Shown here in pieces: positions 1 to 8,605 of a stretch of 64,000 bases of DNA. This stretch comes from Candidatus Kaistella beijingensis (lineage in GTDB: Bacteria > Bacteroidota > Bacteroidia > Flavobacteriales > Weeksellaceae). The translations under genes were made by a program, and so were the position numbers. Location of the stretch: NCBI RefSeq assembly GCF_020084865.1, contig NZ_CP071953.1, positions 124,001-188,000 on the forward strand. Direction: 5' to 3'. The notes under the pieces were generated by a model. The model was not told the DNA's origin. It ran no database searches and saw only the letters and a program-made list of their open reading frames with translations. Positions within the stretch are counted from its first letter, which is position 1; the number at the start of each line of letters is the position of its first letter.

Positions 1-230
1 CTATTTATACTACCCACCAAGTTTTAAATGAAGCCGGAATTTTATTGGAATTGGAGGACGTTTCCAAGGAAGTTGAAATGGACGAACCCGTTGCAAATGA
101 AGGCGATTTGTCCACCCTTTCGATTTCCGAAATCAATAAGCTTCTGGAAGATGCGGTAAGGGAAGAAGATTTCGACGCAGCACTTGAACTTCAAAAGGAA
201 ATCAAGAGAAGAAATAAGAAAATAGAATAA
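1..230 (+). CDS. Bifunctional nuclease family protein, C-terminal part
   Basis: The reading frame is open from the window edge (first full codon at position 3) and ends at 230, so only about 75 C-terminal residues are seen. The tail holds a UVR-type segment (ISEINKLLEDAVREEDFDAA, then LELQKEIKRR), the short helical hairpin known from UvrB and UvrC. In Bacteroidota this tail typically follows a DUF151 bifunctional nuclease domain of about 200 residues; the few residues before it (YTTHQVLNEAGILLELEDV) fit the end of such a domain. The family assignment is inferred from the tail, because the nuclease domain lies outside the window. The gene ends 16 bases before the nucleoside permease. Confidence 0.6.
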   Translation, partial: IYTTHQVLNEAGILLELEDVSKEVEMDEPVANEGDLSTLSISEINKLLEDAVREEDFDAALELQKEIKRRNKKIE

Positions 231-246
231 ATTTTATCATTAAACT

Positions 247-1506
247 ATGAATTTAAAATTAAGATTAACCATCTTGTCGTTCCTGCAGTTTTTCGTTTGG
301 GGAGCTTGGCTCATCACCATTGGCGTGTATTGGTTTGGAACAAAACAGTGGGGTGGAGAAGAGTTCGGAAAAGTTTTTGCGACTTTGGGAATCGCGTCCA
401 TTATCATGCCCGCTTTGACCGGAATTATCGCCGACCGATGGATGAATGCTGAAAGACTGTACGGTATCTTACATATTCTCTATGGAATTACTCTGTTTTT
501 TCTTCCACAAATTACAAGTCCCGATTATTTCTTTTGGGTGATGCTGATCGCGATGTTGTTCTACATGCCGACAATTTCCCTTTCGAATTCAATCGCTTAT
601 TATGTTCTTAAAAATAATGGATACGATGTGGTAAAGGTTTTCCCACCGATTAGAGTTTGGGGAACCATCGGGTTTATTGCGGCGATGTGGATTACCAATC
701 TTACAGGAAATAAAGATTCTGGAAATCAATTTTACATCGCGGCAGTTTTTGCCATTATATTGGGAATCTACTCATTTACTTTACCAAAATGTCCACCGCA
801 AAACCTAATTCCGAAAAATGCAACTTTATCGGAAAAATTAGGGTTAAACGCCTTTTCTTTATTTAAAGACTATAAAATGGCGCTGTTCTTTTTCTTCTCG
901 ATGTTTTTGGGAGCGGCGTTACAATTAACGAATATGTACGGGGATACTTTCCTTTCCGACTTCGGTAAAATTCCTGAATATGCTGAAAGTTTTGTGGTGA
1001 AACGTTCCACTTTAATCATGTCGATTTCGCAGATTTCGGAGACGCTTTTCATCCTTGCGATTCCATTCTTTTTAAAGAAATATGGAATTAAAAACGTGAT
1101 GTTGATCTCCATGTTTGCGTGGGTTTTACGTTTCGGACTTTTCGCTTATGGAGTTCCTGTTGGATTTGGTTTGGGATTGATTATTCTTTCCTGTATCGTT
1201 TACGGAATGGCTTTCGATTTTTTCAATATTTCCGGTTCTCTTTTCGTGGAAACCACTACCGATTATAAAATTCGTTCTTCCGCTCAAGGTTTGTTCATGA
1301 TGATGACCAACGGTTTCGGAGCGGTGATGGGAAGTTTGGTCAGTGGTTGGTTGATTCAAAAGTATTTCACGCATCCAAATGGCGACAAAATGTGGCATGA
1401 AATATGGCTCGTTTTCGCGGGTTATGCTTTAGTGATTGCGATTTTATTTGCGATCATGTTCAAGCACAAACACAATCCGGAGGAAATTGGCGAGGTTAAG
1501 CATTAA
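247..1506 (+). CDS. Nucleoside permease, NupG-like MFS transporter
   Basis: A 419-residue inner membrane protein with about 12 hydrophobic segments, the usual length for the nucleoside:H+ symporter family. The N-terminus (LTILSFLQFFVWGAWLITIG), the ADRWMNAERL loop and the VRVWGTIGF-like stretch IRVWGTIGFIAAMW near residue 140 match that family. It probably imports nucleosides with protons. The start is 16 bases after the preceding gene, so the two may be co-transcribed. An intrinsic terminator follows at 1534-1565. Substrate range cannot be judged from sequence. Confidence 0.85.
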   Translation: MNLKLRLTILSFLQFFVWGAWLITIGVYWFGTKQWGGEEFGKVFATLGIASIIMPALTGIIADRWMNAERLYGILHILYGITLFFLPQITSPDYFFWVMLIAMLFYMPTISLSNSIAYYVLKNNGYDVVKVFPPIRVWGTIGFIAAMWITNLTGNKDSGNQFYIAAVFAIILGIYSFTLPKCPPQNLIPKNATLSEKLGLNAFSLFKDYKMALFFFFSMFLGAALQLTNMYGDTFLSDFGKIPEYAESFVVKRSTLIMSISQISETLFILAIPFFLKKYGIKNVMLISMFAWVLRFGLFAYGVPVGFGLGLIILSCIVYGMAFDFFNISGSLFVETTTDYKIRSSAQGLFMMMTNGFGAVMGSLVSGWLIQKYFTHPNGDKMWHEIWLVFAGYALVIAILFAIMFKHKHNPEEIGEVKH

Positions 1507-1533
1507 ATTTAATCATCTAAAAATCAGTACTTT

Positions 1534-1565
1534 AAATACACTTTCAAAAAAAGTGTATTTTTTTT
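1534..1565 (+). terminator. Intrinsic terminator after the nucleoside permease
   Basis: An 11-bp perfect stem (1534-1544 with 1550-1560, AAATACACTTT / AAAGTGTATTT) with a short A-rich loop is followed by a run of T. Confidence 0.85.
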
Positions 1566-1619
1566 AATCTTTCAGGCAACCATTTCAAAAATCCTGCGTC
1601 TTATTAATAGAAAGCAACC

Positions 1620-2171
1620 ATGCAAAACGATTTTCAACATATTTTTAATCGGGCAATAAAGCAAGACCGACTCGCTCAGAAAACCATCTACGAAATGTTT
1701 TCTGGAAAAATGCTCGCCGTTGCAAAATCGTATGTCAATAATTTCGATGATGCGGAAGATATTTTGGTGACGGCTTTTTTTAAGGCATTTACAAAAATTG
1801 AAGATTGTCGTGATTCGAAAAGCTTTCCGTTTTGGCTAAGAAAAATTGTGGTGAATGACTCCATCAATTTCATTAGAAAAAGCAAAAATCTACTTTACGT
1901 AGAGGGAGAAATTGAACATATTGGGGATGAAATTTCAGATGAAGAAATGGAGAATTTCCCAGATTTCGATTTAGAGAAAGTATTGTCGCAAATGCCTTTA
2001 GGTTACAAACTCGTGTTTAATCTTTATGTATTTGAAGACAAAAAGCACCAAGAAATAGCTGAAATCCTGAACATCAGTGAAGGAACCAGCAAAAGTCAGT
2101 TGAATAAGGCCAAAAAATGGCTCGTTGAATTTTTTAGAACTCAAGAAAATGAAAAATTCGTTAAAAAATAA
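1620..2171 (+). CDS. ECF-type RNA polymerase sigma factor
   Basis: 183 residues with the two-domain layout of extracytoplasmic function sigma factors. Region 2 includes AVAKSYVNNFDDAEDILVTA and FPFWLRKIVVNDSINFIRK. Region 4 near the C-terminus includes LPLGYKLVFNLYVFED-like sequence and the helix-turn-helix KHQEIAEILNISEGTSKSQL. It should direct RNA polymerase to a small set of promoters. The last 23 bases overlap the next gene, which encodes a one-helix membrane protein that could act as its anti-sigma factor. The trigger is unknown. Confidence 0.9.
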   Translation: MQNDFQHIFNRAIKQDRLAQKTIYEMFSGKMLAVAKSYVNNFDDAEDILVTAFFKAFTKIEDCRDSKSFPFWLRKIVVNDSINFIRKSKNLLYVEGEIEHIGDEISDEEMENFPDFDLEKVLSQMPLGYKLVFNLYVFEDKKHQEIAEILNISEGTSKSQLNKAKKWLVEFFRTQENEKFVKK

Positions 2172-2850
2172 ATTAAAAAACCAATACGAAAACCAATCGG
2201 AAATTCCTACTGAGAATCTTTGGGAAAGAATTGAATCGCAATTGGAAAATTCGGAAGAAAAGAAAGTGGTTGTCGCCAAGAAAATCAATTATTGGAAGTA
2301 TGCGGCGATCTTTTTAATGGTAGTTTCCTTAGGATTGGTGGTGAATTATTTTTTAAACCAAAAATCGGTAAATCTAGAATTTGTGAATACAGAGGAACCG
2401 AACTTAAAGCAAAATGAAAAATCAATTCCTATCGAAGAAATTGAGAATATTCAACCATTACAAATTAATAATTCACAGGAAATAGCGATCAATAAAACTT
2501 CGAATTCAACAGTTAATTCTTCAGATAAAACTGCTGTTAAAGTTAATGATGAAAAGACTTTAACTCAGAATAATCAAAAGTCAATTGTTGAAAATGTGAT
2601 TAAGCCGGAAAAAGAAGATTCACCGAAAGTCATCGTTCCAAATATTGAGAATAAACCAGTTTTGGCGCAACAACCAATTGTGAAACAAAAAACAAAATAT
2701 ATCACTGCAAACGAGCTCCTTTTCGGACGAGAAGTCGATAAATCCTACAAAGAACAACAGGAAAATAACGAAGGAAAAATGGGCGTGAATTTGAGAAAAC
2801 CCAAAGAAGTGAAAATTCTCGGAATCACTGTTTATTCTGACGAGCAATAA
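2149..2850 (+). CDS. Single-pass membrane protein, possible anti-sigma factor
   Basis: 233 residues from the ATG at 2149, which overlaps the sigma factor gene by 23 bases; an upstream TTG at 2125 is less likely. The cytoplasmic N-terminus carries ENLWERIESQLE, a motif I associate with Bacteroidota proteins encoded beside ECF sigma factors. One transmembrane helix follows (YWKYAAIFLMVVSLGLVVNYF, about residues 50-70). The rest is an Asn/Lys/Glu-rich low-complexity periplasmic region ending in a short conserved-looking segment (NLRKPKEVKILGITVYSDEQ). The anti-sigma role is inferred from position and topology; no canonical anti-sigma domain is visible. Confidence 0.65.
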   Translation: MKNSLKNKLKNQYENQSEIPTENLWERIESQLENSEEKKVVVAKKINYWKYAAIFLMVVSLGLVVNYFLNQKSVNLEFVNTEEPNLKQNEKSIPIEEIENIQPLQINNSQEIAINKTSNSTVNSSDKTAVKVNDEKTLTQNNQKSIVENVIKPEKEDSPKVIVPNIENKPVLAQQPIVKQKTKYITANELLFGREVDKSYKEQQENNEGKMGVNLRKPKEVKILGITVYSDEQ

Positions 2851-2900
2851 AATTCTGCTAGCAAAAATCCATATCAATTTTAACTCTAAAAATTATTAAA

Positions 2901-3992
2901 ATGAAAAATAAACTACTTTTTCTAAGTGTATTCTTGTGCCAAATTTCAGTCTTTTCGCAACAAGGAAAAATGGACGACGACATTAAAAAATATACTGCAA
3001 GAATCGACAGCATCGTAACTTCTGAAAAATTGAAGATGAACGACGAAATGAATTTGGTGGAAAAAAACTTCCAATCTGGAAATCTTTCCTCCGAAGAATT
3101 GAAAGCAAGAAAAATGACAATTGCAGAAAAATACGAAAAAATCATCAACGATAAAGTGGACGCCGAAAATGCGGAATTACAAAAAATAACAAAGGAAACT
3201 GCGGTGAATTCTGTTTTCAAAAAGAATTCTGATACCGTTAAAACAACCGTCGTTATTTCTAATAAACAAGGCGGAATGGTGCAGGTTTCAACAAAAAAGG
3301 AGAAAACGCCAAAAGATTATTTGAAGAGCGATTATCTCGCGGTAAGTTACGGTTTCATGAACCTTACCAAAGATGCGGGAAGTTTGAATCCATTTGAAAA
3401 CGATTCGAAAATGAGGATTGGAAATTCGCACAGTTTCGAAATTCAGGCGAGAAAGGAGAGACAGCTTGGGAGTTTTGAAAGTCCGTTCTTTATTCACTAC
3501 GGTTTGGCGTACAGAAGCGATACGTATATGCCGAAAAGACCTTTGGTTGTGGCGCAAAATAACGAGCAGATTTATTTCGAGGATTTTACTCAAGGAAGTT
3601 TGAAACGTTCAAAATTGCGAAATGTTTATTTGACTTTACCGGTTGATTTTCAGTGGGTTCTGAATCCGAAATATACAGATTATGAAGATCAAAAATATTT
3701 GGACGGAAAATCAAGACAATTCAGAATTGGAGCTGGAGTTTATGCGGGAGTGAATCTAAGAAATATCGTGAAAGTGAAATATTACGATCAAGACAATAAA
3801 TTCAGCAAGTACGATTACACGCTTGATCACGGAGTAAATACCTTTCTATTCGGAGCGAAGTTGAGTGTGAGTTACGGCGGAATCAATTTGTTCATCAAAA
3901 AAGACTTGACCCCGATTTTCAATGACCACGCTTTATTTCCCAACAAAAACGGAATCCAAATCGGCATAGATTTAATGAACCTAGATTTCTGA
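2901..3992 (+). CDS. Exported protein of unknown function, probable outer membrane barrel
   Basis: 363 residues with a signal peptide (MKNKLLFLSVFLCQISVFS). Residues 25-110 are charged and helical, probably a coiled coil. From about residue 145 the sequence alternates in the manner of beta strands (DYLAVSYGFMNL, FRIGAGVYAGVNL, FLFGAKLSVSYGGINLFIK) and ends in IQIGIDLMNLDF with a terminal Phe, as many outer membrane barrels do. It follows the sigma factor and its partner by 50 bases and probably belongs to the same operon, so it may be the envelope output or sensor of that system. I do not recognise the family. Confidence 0.6.
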   Translation: MKNKLLFLSVFLCQISVFSQQGKMDDDIKKYTARIDSIVTSEKLKMNDEMNLVEKNFQSGNLSSEELKARKMTIAEKYEKIINDKVDAENAELQKITKETAVNSVFKKNSDTVKTTVVISNKQGGMVQVSTKKEKTPKDYLKSDYLAVSYGFMNLTKDAGSLNPFENDSKMRIGNSHSFEIQARKERQLGSFESPFFIHYGLAYRSDTYMPKRPLVVAQNNEQIYFEDFTQGSLKRSKLRNVYLTLPVDFQWVLNPKYTDYEDQKYLDGKSRQFRIGAGVYAGVNLRNIVKVKYYDQDNKFSKYDYTLDHGVNTFLFGAKLSVSYGGINLFIKKDLTPIFNDHALFPNKNGIQIGIDLMNLDF

Positions 3993-4303
3993 TTATCATA
4001 GAATTAAATTTCAAGGAGCGTACTTTCAGTAAGTGCGCTTTTTTTTGTAATTTGGCGTGAGAAAAGTGAAGTGATTTCAACGTGGAAATGATTGAAAATA
4101 TTTAGGTTTAAACCATTAATAAAATCGAGGTTTTAAGGAAAGTATTTCAGAAAATATTAAGGATTGTTGGGTTGAAAATAATTTAACTTCAATTCAGATT
4201 TAACTAATCCTCAAAGAATTGGGGTGATAATTTTCTTAATCACTTCACAATCTTAATGGTGAAAAAATGTCAAATATCGAATTTCAAATTAAATAAAATC
4301 ATA
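3993..4303. other. 311-base intergenic region
   Basis: Apart from the terminator at 4018-4046 I see no gene, repeat or clear promoter here. The sequence is AT-rich and leads into the thiolase gene. Confidence 0.5.
4018..4046 (+). terminator. Intrinsic terminator of the sigma factor operon
   Basis: An 8-bp stem with one G-U pair (GCGTACTT 4018-4025 with AAGTGCGC 4031-4038), a 5-base loop and a run of eight T. Confidence 0.85.
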
Positions 4304-5482
4304 ATGAAAGAAGTATTCATCGTATCTGCAGCAAGAACACCAATGGGAAGTTTCATGGGAAGTTTGGCTTCGGTACCCGCAACGAAATTAGGTTCAACCG
4401 CAATTAAAGGTGCATTAGACAAAATCAGTCTCGACCCGAAATTGGTTCAGGAAGTGTATATGGGAAATGTTTTGCAGGCAGGAGAAGGTCAAGCTCCCGC
4501 TCGTCAAGCTGCGTTGGGAGCAGGTTTGTCCAACGAAACGCCCTCCACAACCATCAACAAAGTTTGTGCATCAGGAATGAAAGCCGTGATGATGGCTGCA
4601 CAAGCAATTAAAGCAGGTGATGCAGACGTGATCGTTGCAGGCGGAATGGAAAATATGTCTTCGGTTCCACATTATTTTAACGCAAGAAACGCCACAAAAC
4701 TCGGTGACGTAAAAATGCAGGACGGAATGGTTCTCGACGGATTGACCGATGTTTACAACAAAGTCCACATGGGAGTTTGTGCGGAAAAATGTGCGGCAGA
4801 ACACTATATTTCCAGAGAAGACCAGGACGATTTCGCCGTTGAATCTTACAAACGTTCCGCAAAAGCTTGGAGCGAAGGAAAATTTGCTGATGAGGTAGTT
4901 TCAGTGGAAATTCCACAAAGAAAAGGAGATCCTGTAATTTTTAGCGAAGACGAAGAATATAAATCCGTCAACTTTGACAGAATCGGAACTTTGCCGACAG
5001 TTTTCCAAAAAGAAAAGGGAACGGTTACCGCAGCAAATGCATCAACTTTGAACGACGGTGCTTCTGCTTTGGTTTTAATGTCGAAAGAAAAAATGGAAGA
5101 ACTGGGTTTGAAACCTTTAGCGAAAATCGTTTCCTACGCAGACGCCGCTCAAGCTCCGGAATGGTTCACAACAGCTCCCGCAAAAGCACTTCCAATCGCA
5201 TTGAAAAAAGCAAACCTGGAACTTTCAGACATCGATTTCTTTGAATTTAACGAAGCATTTTCAGTGGTTGGTTTGGCGAATAATAAGATTTTGGGATTAG
5301 ATTCAAATAAAGTAAACAAGAATGGCGGAGCGGTTTCTTTGGGACATCCACTTGGAAGTTCAGGTTCCAGAATCATCGTGACTTTAATCAACGTTCTAAA
5401 ACAAAACAACGGAAAGTACGGAGCTGCCGCAATCTGTAACGGTGGAGGTGGAGCTTCTGCAATCGTAATCGAGAACATGTAA
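4304..5482 (+). CDS. Acetyl-CoA C-acetyltransferase (thiolase)
   Basis: 392 residues from the ATG at 4304 (MKEVFIVSAARTPMGSF), the standard thiolase N-terminus; an upstream ATG at 4256 would add 16 unrelated residues. The family's three catalytic sites are present: the acyl-accepting Cys88 in NKVCASGM, the GHPLGSSG histidine near residue 348, and the CNGGGGAS cysteine near residue 379. It condenses two acetyl-CoA to acetoacetyl-CoA or runs in reverse. It could feed the mevalonate pathway, whose kinase lies 3 kb downstream, or act in fatty acid and ketone body use. It has its own terminator at 5506-5556. Confidence 0.92.
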   Translation: MKEVFIVSAARTPMGSFMGSLASVPATKLGSTAIKGALDKISLDPKLVQEVYMGNVLQAGEGQAPARQAALGAGLSNETPSTTINKVCASGMKAVMMAAQAIKAGDADVIVAGGMENMSSVPHYFNARNATKLGDVKMQDGMVLDGLTDVYNKVHMGVCAEKCAAEHYISREDQDDFAVESYKRSAKAWSEGKFADEVVSVEIPQRKGDPVIFSEDEEYKSVNFDRIGTLPTVFQKEKGTVTAANASTLNDGASALVLMSKEKMEELGLKPLAKIVSYADAAQAPEWFTTAPAKALPIALKKANLELSDIDFFEFNEAFSVVGLANNKILGLDSNKVNKNGGAVSLGHPLGSSGSRIIVTLINVLKQNNGKYGAAAICNGGGGASAIVIENM

Positions 5483-5505
5483 CGTTTGTAACTTCTAAAA
5501 TACAA

Positions 5506-5556
5506 CCATTAAGAATTATTAATGAATTTTTTCAGCAGATTCTTAATGGTTTTTTT
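5506..5556 (+). terminator. Intrinsic terminator after thiolase
   Basis: An 11-bp perfect stem (CCATTAAGAAT 5506-5516 with ATTCTTAATGG 5539-5549) and a loop of about 22 bases precede a run of seven T. Confidence 0.85.
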
Positions 5557-5582
5557 ATTTTTGTTTAATAATTATTATAAAA

Positions 5583-7073
5583 ATGCCTGAAAACGACATT
5601 CCGAAAACGCAGAATATAAAGAACAACCCCAAAATCATGAAAGCTTGGGCGCTTTACGATTGGGCAAACTCCGTATATTCATTGGTGATTACTTCAACCA
5701 TTTTCCCGATCTATTACGCAATTCTTACCACTGCATCGGAAAAAAAGGAATATGTTCAGGAAACCGGACAGTGGATCGATGTTCCTGTTCGCCATCTGAT
5801 TAAAATTTTTGGCAGAGAATATCAACCGGATGCAGTTTACGGCTACTCATTGACGATTTCTTTTTTGATTGTCGTGTTTTTGTCGCCGATTTTGTCTTCT
5901 TTGGCAGATACGATTGGTAATAAAAAATCTTTCCTTCAATTTTTCTGTTATCTGGGAGCGACTTCCTGTATGGGTTTGGCGATGTTTACGGGAATGAACA
6001 ACGTTTTCCTCGGACTGCTTTTCAGCATTACGGCGAGTGTCGGTTTTTGGGGAAGTTTGGTTTTCTACAACTCGTTTTTGCCCGATATTGCGACGCCCGA
6101 TAAACAGGATGCACTTTCCGCAAAAGGTTATGTTTACGGATATATCGGTTCGGTGATTTTGGTGATTATCTGTTTGGTTTTGATTCAGATTTTGGCCAAA
6201 GATGCTCAACAGGCGAAGATTTACACCCGAATTTCCTTCTTAATTACAGGAGCTTGGTGGTTTGGATTTTCGCAATACACTTTCAAACATTTACCTCAGT
6301 TTGGAAATGTGAAAGATCAGTTGCCGAAAGATTTGGTGCTTTTGAATTACAAAAATATTTTTAAAAGGCATGAGGAAAATGGCGGTTTCTGGGAAGTTTT
6401 GAAAGACAATATCGCTTTCTACATTGACATAACGAAACAGAGTTTCCGTGAATTATTCAAAGTGGGAAACAAATTATTCCGAGACAGAAACCTAAAATTT
6501 TTCCTTTCGAGTTTCTTTTTCTACAGCGTGGGAATGCAGACGATTTTCCTGATGGCGACACTTTTTGGAAAAAGCGAAATCAATATGGCGCAAGATAAAT
6601 TGATTATGACACTTCTCGTGATTCAGATTGTGGCGATTATTGGTGCGGTGATTTTCTCAAGATTATCTAGAAAAATAGGGAATAAAAACGTGATTTCCAT
6701 TGCGATTGTGTTGTGGATCGTGGCGTGTTTATCCGCGTATTATTTGAAAAGAGATAACCCGAATGTAGAATACCAATTCTACGGAATTGCCGGAATCATC
6801 GGTTTGGTGATGGGCGGTTTACAAGCGATGTCGCGTTCCACTTATTCCAAACTTCTGCCTGAAGACGGAATGGACAATACCACCTATTTCAGTTTCTACG
6901 ACGTGCTAGAAAAATTGGCGATTATTTTGGGAACCTTCATTTTTGCGACGATGATTGAGAAATATCACAATATGAGATATTCCGCATTATCGATGTCAAT
7001 TTTCTTTTTGATTGGATTAATTTTAATTCGGTTTGTGAAGGCGAAGATTTTGAGTGATAAAGAGGTGAGTTAG
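5583..7073 (+). CDS. MFS transporter, UMF1 / Atg22-like family
   Basis: 496 residues with about 12 membrane segments. The N-terminal signature MKAWALYDWANSVYSLVITS is typical of the UMF1 family, the bacterial relatives of the yeast vacuolar effluxer Atg22. Family members are thought to export amino acids or similar small molecules, but bacterial substrates are poorly known. Further family-like sequence appears in GLVMGGLQAMSRSTYSKLLP near residue 410. The gene stands between the thiolase terminator and a broken small gene only 6 bases downstream. Confidence 0.85.
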   Translation: MPENDIPKTQNIKNNPKIMKAWALYDWANSVYSLVITSTIFPIYYAILTTASEKKEYVQETGQWIDVPVRHLIKIFGREYQPDAVYGYSLTISFLIVVFLSPILSSLADTIGNKKSFLQFFCYLGATSCMGLAMFTGMNNVFLGLLFSITASVGFWGSLVFYNSFLPDIATPDKQDALSAKGYVYGYIGSVILVIICLVLIQILAKDAQQAKIYTRISFLITGAWWFGFSQYTFKHLPQFGNVKDQLPKDLVLLNYKNIFKRHEENGGFWEVLKDNIAFYIDITKQSFRELFKVGNKLFRDRNLKFFLSSFFFYSVGMQTIFLMATLFGKSEINMAQDKLIMTLLVIQIVAIIGAVIFSRLSRKIGNKNVISIAIVLWIVACLSAYYLKRDNPNVEYQFYGIAGIIGLVMGGLQAMSRSTYSKLLPEDGMDNTTYFSFYDVLEKLAIILGTFIFATMIEKYHNMRYSALSMSIFFLIGLILIRFVKAKILSDKEVS

Positions 7074-7079
7074 ATCTTT

Positions 7080-7446
7080 ATGAAAAAATTACAATATGGA
7101 ATTAAAGGTTTTTCCTTCATTCTGAAATTAATTTTAGATATATGCAGAGTTGATACGAAAATAGGTGATTTGTTTTCTGTTCCTATCAATGATCAGGAAA
7201 AAAGGCATTTTCAACTTGTGGCTTTTGACTCTACGCAACTAAATATGGATGTAATTCGTGCATTTAAAAAAATATATCCCATACAAGATCAACTAGACAT
7301 AAATGAAATAATTTCAGATGAAGATTAGAATTTGAACAGTTGAAAAAAGAAGCCTACGAATATTACGATTATATGGGGGTGAAGATGCTGAGTTTTTTAA
7401 TGATGAAGAAGCGAAGAATCAATTGGGAAAGCTTTGTTCAAATTAA
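7080..7446 (+). pseudogene. Small gene broken by two frameshifts
   Basis: The ATG at 7080 opens an 82-codon frame ending at 7328 with ...NEIISDED. A second frame continues directly (EFEQLKKEAYEYYDYMG), and after the five-G run at 7375-7379 a third frame continues (GEDAEFFNDEEAKNQL...) to a stop at 7446. Adding one base near 7326 and one in the G run would join all three into a 122-residue acidic protein. The N-terminal part (KIGDLFSVPINDQEKRHFQLVAFDSTQLN) resembles small Flavobacteria proteins of the Imm26 immunity type, from memory only. It is either a decayed gene or a site of two sequencing errors. Confidence 0.5.
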
Positions 7447-7462
7447 AAACCTTCGGTTTTTT
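7445..7462 (+). terminator. Small hairpin terminator
   Basis: A 7-bp stem AAAAACC / GGTTTTT with a TTC loop runs into further T. It lies directly over the stop codon of the broken small gene, which supports 7446 as the true end of that gene. Confidence 0.6.
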
Positions 7463-7590
7463 GACAAATCACCATTATTCCATACAAATGAACCAGTTAA
7501 TTATCTCATACATTCCTACAATTGTAACCATTGCAAAAATCAGCAACCATTATTTTGCACCAATTGCATCCATCTGCACCAAAAATATCG

Positions 7591-7598
7591 TATCTTTG
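7591..7598 (+). promoter_or_regulatory. TAnnTTTG promoter element of mevalonate kinase
   Basis: TATCTTTG matches the Bacteroidota -7 consensus and lies 28 bases before the kinase ATG. A TTG at 7564-7566 is rather far upstream for a -33 element. Confidence 0.6.
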
Positions 7599-7626
7599 CA
7601 CCAGTAAATCAAGGAATTAATAAACT

Positions 7627-8553
7627 ATGACCAATCCTTTATTCTACGCAAAAATCTTATTGTTCGGCGAATACGGCATTATCGAAGATTCGCAGGGACT
7701 TACTTTACCTTACAGTTTCTACACGGGAACGATGAAATTGTCCGATTTGGATTCCGAATTTGAGAAAAAATCGAACGTTTCACTTCAAAAATATTCCGAA
7801 TATTTGAAAAATTTGGAACTTCCGGAAAATTTTAAACTGAACATTTCAGCGTTTCAAAAAGACATTAAAAAAGGTTTATTTTTCGATTCCAATATTCCGC
7901 AAGGATATGGAGTGGGAAGTTCAGGAGCGTTGGTTGCAGCGATTTTTGAGAGGTATTCGGTGAATAAATTGGTTCCTGAAAACATTTCAAAAGACGATTT
8001 GAAAAACCTGAAAAAAGTTTTCGGCGAAATGGAATCCTATTTCCACGGAAAAAGTTCGGGAATTGATCCGCTGATTTGCTACATGAATCTTCCGATTTTA
8101 ATTGAAAATAAGGAGAATGTAGATAAAGTTTCCATTCCAGCAAGTCACGAAGGAAAAGGAGCGATTTTCCTCATCGATTCGGGAATGACGGGAGAAACGG
8201 GACCAATGGTTCAGATTTTCTTTGAAAAAATGAAGACGGAAGGTTTCAGAAAAACCTTAAAGGAAGAGTTTATCCGTTACAACAACGCTTGTATCGACGC
8301 TTTTTTGAAAAAAGAAATGAATCCACTTTTCAAAAACCTGAAAAATCTTTCAGTTTGGGCATACGAACATTTCAAACCCATGATTCCGCAAAATATTTAC
8401 AACGCCTGGAAAAAAGGTCTTGATACGAATGCTTATTACTTAAAACTCTGCGGAAGCGGCGGTGGAGGTTATATTTTGGGTTTCACTAAAGATTACAAAA
8501 AAGCAGAAAAAATGTTGGAAGGTTTCCATAAAGAAGTCATTTACAGATTCTAA
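7627..8553 (+). CDS. mvk: Mevalonate kinase (GHMP kinase family)
   Basis: 308 residues, with the N-terminal KILLFGEYGI, the ATP-binding GHMP motif PQGYGVGSSGALVAA (about residues 91-105), a central SSGIDPLICY segment with the catalytic aspartate, and the C-terminal glycine-rich motif CGSGGGGYILGF. It should phosphorylate mevalonate with ATP in the cytoplasm, an early step to isopentenyl diphosphate. A UbiA-type prenyltransferase gene follows 52 bases downstream, a pairing I know from other Flavobacteriia. Other GHMP kinases such as phosphomevalonate kinase are possible but less likely. Confidence 0.8.
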   Translation: MTNPLFYAKILLFGEYGIIEDSQGLTLPYSFYTGTMKLSDLDSEFEKKSNVSLQKYSEYLKNLELPENFKLNISAFQKDIKKGLFFDSNIPQGYGVGSSGALVAAIFERYSVNKLVPENISKDDLKNLKKVFGEMESYFHGKSSGIDPLICYMNLPILIENKENVDKVSIPASHEGKGAIFLIDSGMTGETGPMVQIFFEKMKTEGFRKTLKEEFIRYNNACIDAFLKKEMNPLFKNLKNLSVWAYEHFKPMIPQNIYNAWKKGLDTNAYYLKLCGSGGGGYILGFTKDYKKAEKMLEGFHKEVIYRF

Positions 8554-8605
8554 TTATTTAAGTCGGAAAATTTGAAATATTTTTACTTTTATTCGGCTTA
8601 AATTC

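Noticed and set aside
7340..7630. An open frame of 96 codons before the mevalonate kinase gene
   Set aside because: Its first part is the middle frame of the broken small gene, and the rest runs through a terminator hairpin and the kinase promoter and into the kinase start. Not a separate gene.
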